Assembly: GCA_001769655.1 (NCBI GenBank)
Contig: MEPC01000001.1
Location: 17,873-81,872 of the forward strand
Length of the DNA stretch: 64,000 nt
Direction: 5' to 3'
Origin: Bacteroidetes bacterium RIFCSPLOWO2_12_FULL_37_12
GTDB lineage: Bacteria; Bacteroidota; Bacteroidia; 2-12-FULL-37-12
The notes below the pieces were generated by a model. The model did not search any database and was not told where the DNA came from. It saw only the letters and a program-made list of their open reading frames with translations. Below, in pieces: positions 17,003-25,043 of the stretch; position 1 is the stretch's first letter, and each line of letters opens with the position of its first letter. Position numbers and translations under genes: made by a program.

Positions 17003-17709
17003 TAATATTTATATTCCAATCACTTTAAATAGGATAATTTCACAAATTTTATCAATTAAACTTCTTAGAGTTCTAATAATACCCCTTTTTACTTTTAATT
17101 TTTTTACATCCTTTTGAACAATTTTGTTTCTGACTTTTGCGGGTTTGAAATGTAATATAAGAAAAGTAAAGTATTTCATAAAATTCTTAATAGTAAAAGA
17201 CCACATTATTTCAATCGCCACTTTTACCTCATCTTCTGTAATGAAAACTCTAAATTTCTCCACTGTAAATTTTTTTTTATACTTTATTTTAAATTTAATT
17301 AATTTCATTTTTTTAAAGTTTTTGAATTGTTTAATTTTTGTTATATATAAAATTGTTATTTTTATAGAGCATATTTTGTTCCTTATTATTAATATAAGAA
17401 GTTGGGTAAATTGTGCATTTATTAATTAAAAATGAAGTCGATTTATAGTATATCATTAACATTCATAAATGTAACAAGCTTAAAATCAGGAATAAACGAT
17501 TGTTAATAAAAAACTCATAAAAAATCTTTTCTGTTTTTATTATTAATAAAAGTAATTCCGTATTTTAGAATTTCTGTCAGCTGTTATATAAAGTTTATTA
17601 TTTATATTTTTTTGAATTTCTGTTCCTTTATCCTATCAATTTGAAGGTTTATGCCTGATTGAACATTTTTCATTTATATATTCACTATTTTAATTACAAA
17701 CAAGTGTCT
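17003..17709. other. very AT-rich gene-poor stretch
   Basis: No gene that I would accept with confidence. A 99-codon minus-strand frame (17009-17308) is listed separately as doubtful; the overlapping 101-codon plus-strand frame looks like a low-complexity artefact. The rest holds A/T runs only. Confidence 0.6.
17009..17308 (-). CDS. doubtful small basic protein
   Basis: A 99-codon frame starting MKLIKFKIKYKKKFTVEKF with an A-rich stretch before the ATG, as is usual for Bacteroidota start sites. The segment FRVFITEDEVKVAIEIMW has a natural mix of residues, but the rest is lysine/isoleucine-rich as expected of any frame in AT-rich DNA. There is no signal peptide, domain or operon partner. Treat it as a candidate only. 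Confidence 0.2.
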   Translation of the reverse strand: MKLIKFKIKYKKKFTVEKFRVFITEDEVKVAIEIMWSFTIKNFMKYFTFLILHFKPAKVRNKIVQKDVKKLKVKRGIIRTLRSLIDKICEIILFKVIGI

Positions 17710-17717
17710 TATCTTTG
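17710..17717 (+). promoter_or_regulatory. -7 element of the 17745/17842 transcript
   Basis: TATCTTTG matches TAnnTTTG, 28 bases before the ATG of a 31-codon frame and about 125 bases before the barrel protein ATG. Confidence 0.5.
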
Positions 17718-17744
17718 CGTAAATTATTTTCTTCAAAACTTACC

Positions 17745-17840
17745 ATGAAAAAATTCAAAAAAAATAAATCGGAAGTGAATATTCCGAAGTTAACGTTTTG
17801 TAATAGACATATCACTTATATTGCTATTAATAAATTTTAA
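17745..17840 (+). CDS. 31-residue leader-like peptide
   Basis: Short frame, MKKFKKNKSEVNIPKLTF then CNRHITYIAINKF, lying directly after a promoter element and ending one base before the ATG of the downstream secreted protein. The spacing suggests translational coupling. The basic start followed by E-V-N-I-P-K-L resembles leader regions of Bacteroidota ribosomal-peptide precursors only superficially, and no maturation gene is nearby. It may instead be a regulatory upstream ORF or chance. Confidence 0.3.
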   Translation: MKKFKKNKSEVNIPKLTFCNRHITYIAINKF

Positions 17841-17841
17841 A

Positions 17842-18435
17842 ATGAAAATAAGATTTTTTAGTTCACTTTCTATTTTTTTATTTTTAGTTTTCTCAAAAAA
17901 TGCTTTCTCCCAATCCACAGATAAAGGAAAAGATGAAAGTATAGGAATCAGCCTTCAGTATTGTATTAATGTTCCCAAAATACCATTAGGGTTTTCTTTT
18001 ATTTACTATCTTAACCATAATATTTATGGGTATGTAGATGTGAAATTTGGAATTGGAGATGAAATATTTGGGCAGGATTATTCCTCCATAGAAACAATTC
18101 AATCTTTAGAAACAAAGTTTAACGATCCAATTATTGGTGATAAAAATGGCGGTTGGTTAGGTGGAAATCTTGGAGTGGCATTAAAAATTAATAAAATAAT
18201 TTATCCATATTTTGCAATTGGTTATAGTTCTAACACAATATACAGACAATATTTTGACCAATCACTCATTCTTTCACCAGACGGATACTATTATGTTGAA
18301 AATCCTTATAAATCTTTTTCAGGTATAAATCTAGCATCTGGTATTGTTTTTACCTTACAATATCATTTATCAATACAATTAGGAGTTGACTTAAAACCAT
18401 TTGGATTTGTAGGAGGGTTAGGATTTTATCTTTGA
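17842..18435 (+). CDS. outer-membrane beta-barrel-like protein
   Basis: The 197-residue product begins MKIRFFSSLSIFLFLVFSKN with a Sec signal cleaved near NAFSQ. The mature chain has repeated amphipathic beta strands (for example IGISLQYCINVPKIPLGFSF, then IYGYVDVKFGIGDEI) and ends in VGGLGFYL, consistent with a small eight-strand barrel. The ATG at 17842 is chosen over the TTG at 17821 because the signal peptide starts there. The sequence is AT-rich, like the gene at 16145. I cannot name a family. A short upstream frame may be cotranslated with it. Confidence 0.7.
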   Translation: MKIRFFSSLSIFLFLVFSKNAFSQSTDKGKDESIGISLQYCINVPKIPLGFSFIYYLNHNIYGYVDVKFGIGDEIFGQDYSSIETIQSLETKFNDPIIGDKNGGWLGGNLGVALKINKIIYPYFAIGYSSNTIYRQYFDQSLILSPDGYYYVENPYKSFSGINLASGIVFTLQYHLSIQLGVDLKPFGFVGGLGFYL

Positions 18436-18554
18436 TATATTTTATTTTGCTCGTTTCAAAATTTGATCATTCTTATTATCTTGAATAAAGAAGAAAAAAA
18501 ATAAGTTTTCCTTTTCTTCTTGGATAATCAATTTGTATTATACTAAAAGAAAAT

Positions 18555-18630
18555 GGGTATAAGGTATAAGGGTATAGGGTATAAGGGCGTAATTTATTGT
18601 ATTTCCCCTATACCTTTATACCCCTATACC
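18555..18630. repeat. inverted GGGTATAAGG-type repeat
   Basis: The left arm has several units of GGGTATAAGG/GGTATAGGG (18555-18587); the right arm (18605-18630) is the reverse complement, CCCCTATACC and variants. The same family occurs at 25022-25046, 33642-33670 and 33852-33938. Confidence 0.8.
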
Positions 18631-18726
18631 ATTTTTACTAATTTCCGCAAACTCATTCAGCATGAGTATATTTTTTATCCTCCGAAAAGATAAATTTATT
18701 GGAATTACAAATAAAATTATTACCTT

Positions 18727-18734
18727 TACCTTTG
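18727..18734 (+). promoter_or_regulatory. -7 element upstream of the vapBC-like pair
   Basis: TACCTTTG matches TAnnTTTG. It is 83 bases upstream of the antitoxin ATG; no TTG at 19-21 bases. Confidence 0.45.
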
Positions 18735-18817
18735 TATCTCTGAAAAGCAGTGAACTTTTGCGAAGTTGGGTTCTAATTTAGGTATATTTTGCTTTCTTAA
18801 ACTATATGTGATGAATT

Positions 18818-19081
18818 ATGAAAACTATTACATTGAATATTGAAAATCCAACAGTGTATAATGCACTAATTCCGTTTCTTAAATCAATTGGTATTAATAT
18901 TTCTCAAGATACCGAGTATGATAAAGAAAAAGTAAAAGTAGACCGGTCTTTAACTGCAAACAAGCTATTAAATTCACAATTAGTTGGTTTATGGAAAGAT
19001 CGAAAGAATATAAAAAATACCTCTTTGTTCGCCAGAGAAATAAGAAATGAAGTTCAGAATCGTAAACACTATACAAAATGA
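18818..19081 (+). CDS. VapB-like antitoxin
   Basis: Small charged protein of 87 residues preceding, and overlapping by four bases (ATGA), a PIN-domain toxin gene. The N-terminus MKTITLNIENPTVYNALIPF reads as a beta strand followed by a helix, suited to DNA binding. The C-terminus (WKDRKNIKNTSLFAREIRNE) is a basic amphipathic tail that could occupy the toxin active site. The protein has no strong family signature, so it is identified mainly by context: size, order and overlap are those of type II antitoxins. It probably autoregulates the pair from the promoter near 18727. Confidence 0.75.
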   Translation: MKTITLNIENPTVYNALIPFLKSIGINISQDTEYDKEKVKVDRSLTANKLLNSQLVGLWKDRKNIKNTSLFAREIRNEVQNRKHYTK

Positions 19082-19461
19082 CTGCACTGGATACCGATAT
19101 TATGATAGATGTTTTACGGCAATATCCGCCTGCTTTGAAATGGTTAGAAACCTTAAACGATGAGGTAATCATCTTATCTGGTTTTGTTGTTATGGAATTA
19201 ATACAGGGATGTAAAAACCAACAAGAACAAAAGAAGCTTCAAAAAGCTATTAACGGCTACATAATCACATGGCCGTCAGAAAGAGAATGTGCTGATACTT
19301 TGCGAATTTTTTCTGAATTTCACTTCAGCCACGGACTTGGATTGCTTGATGCTTTTATTGGTCAGATGGCAGTTACACTTAATTTACCATTGTATACTTT
19401 TAACCAAAAGCATTACACATCTATCCCGAATCTAAAAACAATACAACCCTATGAGAAATAA
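19078..19461 (+). CDS. vapC: PIN-domain toxin (VapC-like ribonuclease)
   Basis: Toxin of 127 residues expected to cleave RNA in a metal-dependent way. Conserved acidic residues are visible: ALDTDIMIDVL (Asp near residues 5 and 9), VVMELIQG (Glu near 41) and the central GLLDAFIGQMAV (Asp near 97), followed by the usual LPLYTFNQKHY near the C-terminus. No key residue appears lost, so the toxin looks active. It overlaps the antitoxin gene by four bases and the start of the following cytochrome gene by 11 bases, an odd arrangement that may tie expression of the cytochrome to the toxin transcript. Confidence 0.88.
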   Translation: MTALDTDIMIDVLRQYPPALKWLETLNDEVIILSGFVVMELIQGCKNQQEQKKLQKAINGYIITWPSERECADTLRIFSEFHFSHGLGLLDAFIGQMAVTLNLPLYTFNQKHYTSIPNLKTIQPYEK

Positions 19462-21517
19462 ATGTAAAGAATTTAAAACAATACTCCAATCCTTACACAT
19501 CTCGTTTTGTTTTCTCTTTCTCATTTTTTTCAGTTGCTCAAAACCTCCCACCGAAACCCCACCTCCTCCCCCACCCTTCTTAAACCTCGCTGACTCAGTG
19601 ACCTACGTAGGCGCCAAGGAGTGTGCCACTTGTCATACCGATAAATTTAACTCTTTTCTTCATACCGGTATGGGACAATCGTTTGATGTTGCTACTCAAC
19701 AAAAAAGCTCTGCCAATTTTGAAAATCAATCTCCGGTGTACGATAAATATTCCGATTTCTACTATGAGCCATTTTGGAAAAATGACTCTCTGCGAATTTT
19801 AGAATTTCGCCTGATTGGAAAGGACACAGTTCATAAACGGATGGAAACTATTGATTATATTATTGGTTCAGGTCAGCATACCAACTCGCATATTATAAAT
19901 ACCAACGGGTATTTAACACAAGCGCCTTTAACCTTTTATACCCAACGAAAAATCTGGGATCTCCCCCCTGGATTTGAGAATGGAAATAATTCCCGTTTTA
20001 GCAGGCAGATTGGGTTGGAATGTATGACTTGCCATAACGGTTATCCGGAATTTCAGCAAGGTTCAGTTAATAAATTTACATTGATAAAAAACGGAATTGA
20101 CTGCGAGCGGTGTCACGGACCCGGAAGTTTACATGTTGGATTGAAACGCCAAGGGATTCACGTAGATTTGGAAAAAGAACACGATTATTCGATTGTAAAT
20201 CCCATTCATCTTTCAGTGGACAGGCAAATGGATATTTGTCAGAGGTGCCACTTGCAGGGAAATACCGTCTTAAAACCGGATAAGACATTTTTTGATTTTA
20301 AACCGGGTAGGATGCTTTCAGAAGTGATGGATGTTTTTATGCCTCGTTACAAAGATGAACCGGATCATTTTATCATGGCTTCTCATGCCGACAGGTTAAG
20401 AATGAGTAAATGTTTTATTGAAAGTATGAAGAAAAGAGAAACTGATTCTACAGCTATGTCTTTAACCTGCCTGAATTGTCATAATCCTCATTTAAGTGTC
20501 ACTCTTACTCCACAGAAATCATTTAATAGTGCATGTCAGAAATGTCACACGGTTACTTCCGGATTTTGCACCGAAACTCCCGAAAAAAGAAATAGCAGTA
20601 ACAACGATTGTGTCACTTGCCACATGCCACAGTCGGGTACGAGGGATATTCCCCATGTGATGACCACCGATCATCGGATTGGTATTCATACCATTGATGA
20701 AGATGAAAAGAAAAAAAAATATGTACCGGGTGAAAGTGAAATGTGGAAAAGCGGAAATTCAATTGGACCAACCACAGAAAGTACATCAACTAAATTAAAA
20801 GAATTTATTGGATTGGTTTGTCTTACAGATAAAAATCCTTCATACACCACGTTAACTAAGGGTTGGATAAATTATTTTGAAAAATTTAATCCTAATCCGG
20901 CTTTTTTAGATTCAGCGTTATATTATCATACTAAAATCAAACCGGATACAGGGTTGGAACGAAAAGAATTAGCCATACATATTTATTTTCTTAAGGAGGA
21001 TTATAAGAAAATAATTAACATCTACGAATCTCTTGAAAATAATTTTTCCGCTGATGCCTGGACTTATTACCGGATTGGCGAATCCTATTCATCAAATCAG
21101 AATTCTGAGAAAGCCGAATATTTTTATAAAACGGCTACACTAAAAGAGCCGTTTATTCTGGAATTCAGGAATAAATATGGATCAGCATTAATGGCGAATA
21201 ATAAAACAGATATGGCAAAAAAAGAATTTGAATTCATATTAAAAGAAAATCCAAAATCGGAGCAGGCATGCAATAATCTCGGATTTCTTTTTGTGCAGAT
21301 GAATGAGTTAAAAAAAGCAGAGAAACTATTTTTTAAAGCGTTGGAATTAAATCCCGATTATGAACTGGCATTGGCTAATACAGCATCCTTATTTTTGAAT
21401 GGTAAAAATTATCATTTAGCGGAAAAATATACTGATAAACTTATTAAGCAATTTCCCGGAAATGCAAAATATCAATGGTTGCGGGAACAGATTTCTAAAA
21501 AAAGCAGTAAGAGGTGA
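19451..21517 (+). CDS. seven-haem cytochrome c lipoprotein with TPR domain
   Basis: Envelope multihaem protein of 688 residues. A lipoprotein signal (FCFLFLIFFSCSKPP, Cys near residue 29) is followed by a proline-rich linker. Seven CxxCH sites are seen: CATCH (58), CMTCH (about 191), CERCH (218), CQRCH (263), CLNCH (341), CQKCH (362) and CVTCH (387). The arrangement resembles the cytochrome c554-like domain with distal histidines (HSHI, HNPH, MPQSG, HRIGIH). Residues about 520-685 form three or four TPRs (SEQACNNLGFLFVQMNELKKAEKLF region). The combination suggests a complex-forming electron-transfer or nitrogen/sulfur-compound enzyme; the substrate cannot be told. The ATG at 19451 lies within the 3' end of the vapC-like gene; no later ATG keeps the signal peptide. 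Confidence 0.87.
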   Translation: MRNKCKEFKTILQSLHISFCFLFLIFFSCSKPPTETPPPPPPFLNLADSVTYVGAKECATCHTDKFNSFLHTGMGQSFDVATQQKSSANFENQSPVYDKYSDFYYEPFWKNDSLRILEFRLIGKDTVHKRMETIDYIIGSGQHTNSHIINTNGYLTQAPLTFYTQRKIWDLPPGFENGNNSRFSRQIGLECMTCHNGYPEFQQGSVNKFTLIKNGIDCERCHGPGSLHVGLKRQGIHVDLEKEHDYSIVNPIHLSVDRQMDICQRCHLQGNTVLKPDKTFFDFKPGRMLSEVMDVFMPRYKDEPDHFIMASHADRLRMSKCFIESMKKRETDSTAMSLTCLNCHNPHLSVTLTPQKSFNSACQKCHTVTSGFCTETPEKRNSSNNDCVTCHMPQSGTRDIPHVMTTDHRIGIHTIDEDEKKKKYVPGESEMWKSGNSIGPTTESTSTKLKEFIGLVCLTDKNPSYTTLTKGWINYFEKFNPNPAFLDSALYYHTKIKPDTGLERKELAIHIYFLKEDYKKIINIYESLENNFSADAWTYYRIGESYSSNQNSEKAEYFYKTATLKEPFILEFRNKYGSALMANNKTDMAKKEFEFILKENPKSEQACNNLGFLFVQMNELKKAEKLFFKALELNPDYELALANTASLFLNGKNYHLAEKYTDKLIKQFPGNAKYQWLREQISKKSSKR

Positions 21518-21565
21518 GTTTAAATTAAATTATGAACAACTGAAGATAAGAAAATTGTTTTGGTG

Positions 21566-21573
21566 TAAATTTG
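21566..21573 (+). promoter_or_regulatory. -7 element upstream of the TPR membrane protein
   Basis: TAAATTTG preceded by GGTG; about 85 bases before the ATG at 21658. It resembles the extended class but has only part of the upstream sequence. Confidence 0.4.
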
Positions 21574-21657
21574 GTGTTTTAGTGTTGAAGTGGCAAGATG
21601 TTTACCACTAAAACTCCAAACAACCAAATCCATCCAAAAAAATAAAATTTAAATCTC

Positions 21658-23376
21658 ATGAAACATCAAAAATTAAATCATATAACTCATTTAATCAGAT
21701 TAATTCTTCTCTATTTTTCTTTTCTGACTTTTAACGCCCACGCACAAACACCGGGGACACGGAGCACCGTGTCTCTACAAACACAAACCCCAGCCCTTGA
21801 CTCCCTCCAAAAAATTCTGCAAACCACAAAAGAGGACACCACCCGCGTAAATACCCTCAACGCCCTTGCACGGAAACTTAACAACCACAACCCCGACACC
21901 GCTATCCTCCTCTCTTCACAAGCCCTCAAACTTGCCGCTAAAGTAAAATATTACTTCGGCTTTGGGCAGGCAGAGCATAATCTTGGAGTTCTTTATCGTC
22001 TAAAATCCGATTATGAACTGTCGCTCACTCACTATACGAAAGCGCTTATGGTTTGGGAAAGTTTGGAGAAAAACATTTCCTTGGGTAATAAATCTTCAAT
22101 TATTAATAAAAGAGCAACCACTCTCAGCAATATCGGGTTTGTATATTCTGAACAATCCGACTACCATAAGGCACTGGACTATTATTTCAAGGCATTGAAA
22201 ATGAAGGAAGAAATTGGGGATAAAAAAGGAAAGACAACCACACTAGTCAATATCGGGAATGTATATAATCGCCAATCCGACCACGCTAAGGCACTGGACT
22301 ATTATTTCAGAGCATTGAAAATGTCTGAAGAAATTGGAGATAAAAACGGAATAGCAAACAATCTCTGTGGAATCGGGCTTGTATATTCTGAGCAATCCGA
22401 TTACCCCCGAGCGCTTGACTATTATTTCAGAGCATTGAAAATGCAGGAAGAAATTGGAGATAAATACGGAATAGCAATCAATCTCGGCAATATTGGAAAT
22501 GTATATTATAGGCAATCCGACTACCCCCGTGCGCTTGACTATTATTTCAGAGTATTGAAAATGCAGGAAGAAATTGGAGATAAAAAAGGAATTGCAAGAA
22601 ATCTCGGCAACATCGGACTTGTATATTCAAACCAATCCGACTACCCTCAGGCGCTGGACCATTATTTCAGAGCGTTGAAAATGAAGGAAGAAATTGGAGA
22701 TAAATATGAAATGGCAAACACTCTCGGGAACATAGGAGTGCTTTATACGCGTACAAAAAAATACAAAGATGCAGAAGAATACCTGCAAAAGGCATTAACT
22801 TTATGTGATAGCATCAAAGCATTATATTATACTATGCACTTCGAAAAATTCTACAGTAATTTAGACAGCGCCCGGGGCAATCACAGAGGTTCGCTGATGC
22901 ATTACAAAAAATATATAGTTGCCAGGGACAGTATCTTCAATGAGGAAAACAATAAAAAACAAGCTCGCGTGGAAATAAAATATGAGATGGAAAAAGCACA
23001 GCTTATAAAAGCACAGCAAGAAAAAGAAGCCGCAAGAATAGAAAAAGAAACACGTGATCGAAGAGACCATTTGCAATACTCGCTTATAGTACTCGGGTTG
23101 GTTGTGATTATTACCCCATTATCATTTATTAGCAGGTTGAAAGTAAAACCCAGAATTGCTGAAGGGATGATATTTATGGTATTTTTGATTTTTTTTGAGT
23201 TTGTGTTGGTACTATTAGACCCGTACTTAGATTTGATAACCGGCGGGGCGCCGGGGTTGAAGTTGTTAGTCAATGCCCTAATTGCAGCGTTCATCTTTCC
23301 GTTTCATGCGGTTTGTGAGCGATGGGTGAAGGGGAGGATTTTGCGGGGGGGTGGTGTTCAGACGCAAGTTTTGTGA
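21658..23376 (+). CDS. TPR protein with coiled coil and C-terminal membrane module
   Basis: Product of 572 residues: signal peptide (cleavage near NAHAQ, about 30), a short linker encoded by a dispersed palindrome, at least seven TPRs (about 65-375) and a coiled coil (KAQQEKEAARIEKETRDRRD). The C-terminal 90 residues are two or three membrane segments: LIVLGLVVIITPLSFI, then FFEFVLVLLDPYLDLITGG, and LLVNALIAAFIFPFHAV. In Bacteroidota such TPR/coiled-coil proteins usually continue into a histidine kinase or LuxR output; none is present. The membrane module recurs in the proteins at 30690 and 44867. Five of the repeats (22141-22740) are nearly identical in 120-base units at DNA level. A periplasmic sensor that signals through membrane contact is inferred, not shown. 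Confidence 0.85.
   Translation: MKHQKLNHITHLIRLILLYFSFLTFNAHAQTPGTRSTVSLQTQTPALDSLQKILQTTKEDTTRVNTLNALARKLNNHNPDTAILLSSQALKLAAKVKYYFGFGQAEHNLGVLYRLKSDYELSLTHYTKALMVWESLEKNISLGNKSSIINKRATTLSNIGFVYSEQSDYHKALDYYFKALKMKEEIGDKKGKTTTLVNIGNVYNRQSDHAKALDYYFRALKMSEEIGDKNGIANNLCGIGLVYSEQSDYPRALDYYFRALKMQEEIGDKYGIAINLGNIGNVYYRQSDYPRALDYYFRVLKMQEEIGDKKGIARNLGNIGLVYSNQSDYPQALDHYFRALKMKEEIGDKYEMANTLGNIGVLYTRTKKYKDAEEYLQKALTLCDSIKALYYTMHFEKFYSNLDSARGNHRGSLMHYKKYIVARDSIFNEENNKKQARVEIKYEMEKAQLIKAQQEKEAARIEKETRDRRDHLQYSLIVLGLVVIITPLSFISRLKVKPRIAEGMIFMVFLIFFEFVLVLLDPYLDLITGGAPGLKLLVNALIAAFIFPFHAVCERWVKGRILRGGGVQTQVL
21751..21778. repeat. dispersed 28-bp palindrome inside a coding sequence
   Basis: GACACGGAGCACCGTGTCTCTAC, a member of the GTAGAGAC family, lies in frame just after the signal-peptide region of the TPR protein and encodes the stretch PGTRSTVSLQ. 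Confidence 0.8.
22141..22740 (+). repeat. five 120-bp tandem units encoding TPRs
   Basis: The units start GTATATTCTGAACAATCCGA or a close variant, at 22141, 22261, 22381, 22501 and 22621. Each encodes about 40 residues with ALDYYFRALKMxEEIGDK. DNA identity is high, including third codon positions, indicating recent tandem duplication rather than old TPR divergence. Confidence 0.9.
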
Positions 23377-23418
23377 GAGAGCCAATGGAGAGGTAACTTG
23401 TGCAGGAAGTGAAAGACG

Positions 23419-24549
23419 CTATAAATCCGTCATCAATTTATACGTTGCATAAATTCCATACGAATATTCCAATAGTGTATGGTTCAAATCATAGTAGGGT
23501 TCAAATCGTGCGCTGAGAAAAAAATTTTTCAGGGGAGACATTTCGTGAATTAACCTTACAGTAACTAATTTCCTGCTACTTTCAGTGACAGAAAAATCGT
23601 CCTTTGACTGAGATAAATATAAAGGTCCCCCGTTTCGGGAAAGGAACCGGTTTCCATCCCAATATTCCAGAATAAATTGAAGGTATTTTGTATTAATATC
23701 CAACTCACTCAACCAGCCATCTCCCAAATGAAAAGGAGTTAATTTAGCTGGAGATAAATCCCTGTAAATGGCGTAGAATAGTGAAAACGAATATTTTGTT
23801 CCGTTTGTCAACGTGTATTGATTTGAAATTCCGGAAGCGGCGTTAAAAAAGGTCTCCAGCGGTGAAGGATCCGTGTCAATCTGCCCACCTTTATGCGTAA
23901 ACATCAATTGAACAGGAAGTTTAAATTGATTTCCTTCGGTTTTTTCAACGGTTTTGAAAACAGTGGATAAACCAGCCGTAAATTCTTCCCTGAATGGGTC
24001 GCCGTGTTCAATATATTTTTCCCAGTTCATCCATCCATCCGTCCACAAGAAGGGAAAATCGAGTAAAATCTGCGAACCATTTTCCACTCTGTTATGGATA
24101 GCTCTTTCAAAATCAAAAAGAGGATGAATCATCCGGTGAGCATGGTCGCTTGAAATGTTTCCGAATAAAAGTTGTAAATGATTTGTGTGGTAACGTAGGG
24201 TAAAAACAGGGTCTATGTCACTAAAATTTTTTCTTCCAAAGTCATTCAGCAAAAAAACACCACCTTCCAATGATATTTTTTCGGAAGGTGAATATACGAG
24301 TTTAGGAAAAAGTTGTGTTCCAAATAACGTATATCCCTCATGAATGGAATTAAAATATTCGTTATTTTTATTAAAATTCAGATTGTATAATGAAAAGTTG
24401 AGTGAAGGAAATGTAACAGGTTTTTCAATAGATAAATCAAATACCGGGCTTAATACATTCTGTTGTGCTTTCAGGGAAGCGATTACCCCTGAATCGTTAA
24501 GTAGTATAGAAAGAATCCAAAAAAATAAAATATAAACGATTTTTCTCAT
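23419..24549 (-). CDS. outer-membrane protein of unknown function
   Basis: Product of 376 residues with an N-terminal signal (MRKIVYILFFWILSILLN, cleavage probably near LKAQQ at about 30). The mature chain is rich in aromatic residues and alternating strands (LYNLNFNKNNEYFNSI, LEGGVFLLNDFGRKNF, YSFSLFYAIYRD) and ends with YSYGIYATYKLMTDL, fitting a porin-like barrel. There are many acidic residues near loops (DIDPVF, HGDPFREEF). No family name is recalled. The small CPMC membrane protein at 24553-24813 lies 3 bp upstream on the same strand, so the two are almost surely cotranscribed and may act together in the envelope. Confidence 0.75.
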   Translation of the reverse strand: MRKIVYILFFWILSILLNDSGVIASLKAQQNVLSPVFDLSIEKPVTFPSLNFSLYNLNFNKNNEYFNSIHEGYTLFGTQLFPKLVYSPSEKISLEGGVFLLNDFGRKNFSDIDPVFTLRYHTNHLQLLFGNISSDHAHRMIHPLFDFERAIHNRVENGSQILLDFPFLWTDGWMNWEKYIEHGDPFREEFTAGLSTVFKTVEKTEGNQFKLPVQLMFTHKGGQIDTDPSPLETFFNAASGISNQYTLTNGTKYSFSLFYAIYRDLSPAKLTPFHLGDGWLSELDINTKYLQFILEYWDGNRFLSRNGGPLYLSQSKDDFSVTESSRKLVTVRLIHEMSPLKNFFLSARFEPYYDLNHTLLEYSYGIYATYKLMTDL

Positions 24550-24552
24550 CCG

Positions 24553-24813
24553 TCAAACAGTTGCCTCTTTTTTATTTTTTTTCTGTTCGTAAAAATAATA
24601 AAGCCCGATACTGCCTATCAGAAGATACGGAAAAACAAGGAGATAAATAATTCCTTTATTTATACTATTCCCTTCTTTACCACCACTTGCCCGATTGCTC
24701 TCGAGGGACGCTCTGCACATAGGGCATTGTGCAATGGCGGGTGTTTGTTGCAAGGTAAAAAATATCGTAACAATAAAAAATAATTTTAATGCTGATAAAA
24801 AGATAGGACGCAT
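24553..24813 (-). CDS. small membrane protein with CPMC motif
   Basis: Protein of 86 residues: a cleavable signal or first membrane segment (LFFIVTIFFTLQQTPAIAQ), then QCPMCRASLESNRAS with a CxxC pair, a short linker GGKEGNSINKGI, one transmembrane helix (YLLVFPYLLIGSIGLYYF) and a basic tail (YEQKKNKKEA). I recognise this layout as a conserved uncharacterised Bacteroidota family. The periplasmic CxxC could bind metal, undergo thiol-disulfide exchange or take part in cytochrome or copper handling. It forms an operon with the downstream outer-membrane protein. Confidence 0.75.
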   Translation of the reverse strand: MRPIFLSALKLFFIVTIFFTLQQTPAIAQCPMCRASLESNRASGGKEGNSINKGIIYLLVFPYLLIGSIGLYYFYEQKKNKKEATV

Positions 24814-24863
24814 AGTTGTTAATTATTTGCAAGAACAAATGTACGTGAAATTGTTTGATTTCT

Positions 24864-25012
24864 GGTTACTGTTCAGTAACGTTTTTCTTGCCACAGATTT
24901 CACTGATTTACACAGATTTTAAACACAGATTTATTTATTTATTTTTAATCTGTGCAAATCGGTGAAATCTGTGGCAATAATGTATTCTTTCATTTTGGAC
25001 TGAACAGTAACG
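24864..25012. repeat. composite inverted repeat (GTTACTGTTCAG / CCACAGATTTCA type)
   Basis: The left arm begins GGTTACTGTTCAGTAACG and continues TTGCCACAGATTTCACTGAT; the right arm is its near reverse complement, ending GGACTGAACAGTAACG at 25012. A half copy with the same order of blocks is at 43204-43280 and a small fragment at about 56554-56567. This is a dispersed non-coding element of about 150 bp. It is not related to the adjacent genes. Confidence 0.75.
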
Positions 25013-25043
25013 ATTTCTGACCATATACCTTATACCCTATACC

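Larger units (their letters stand above)
18436..18817. other. spacer with an inverted GGTATA repeat and a promoter
   Basis: No gene seen. It holds the inverted repeat at 18555-18630 and a -7 element at 18727-18734 that probably serves the vapBC-like pair. Confidence 0.65.

Noticed and set aside
17124..17429. 101-codon plus-strand frame rich in Phe and Ile
   Set aside because: Low-complexity composition expected of AT-rich DNA, no promoter, overlaps another doubtful frame on the other strand.
17745..17840. Ribosomally made peptide precursor (lanthipeptide or radical-SAM type)
   Set aside because: No Gly-Gly leader end, no Cys/Ser/Thr-rich core and no maturation or export gene near it.
22243..22515. 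Minus-strand frames across the TPR repeats
   Set aside because: Shadows of the 120-bp units; they show internal repeats only because the other strand does.
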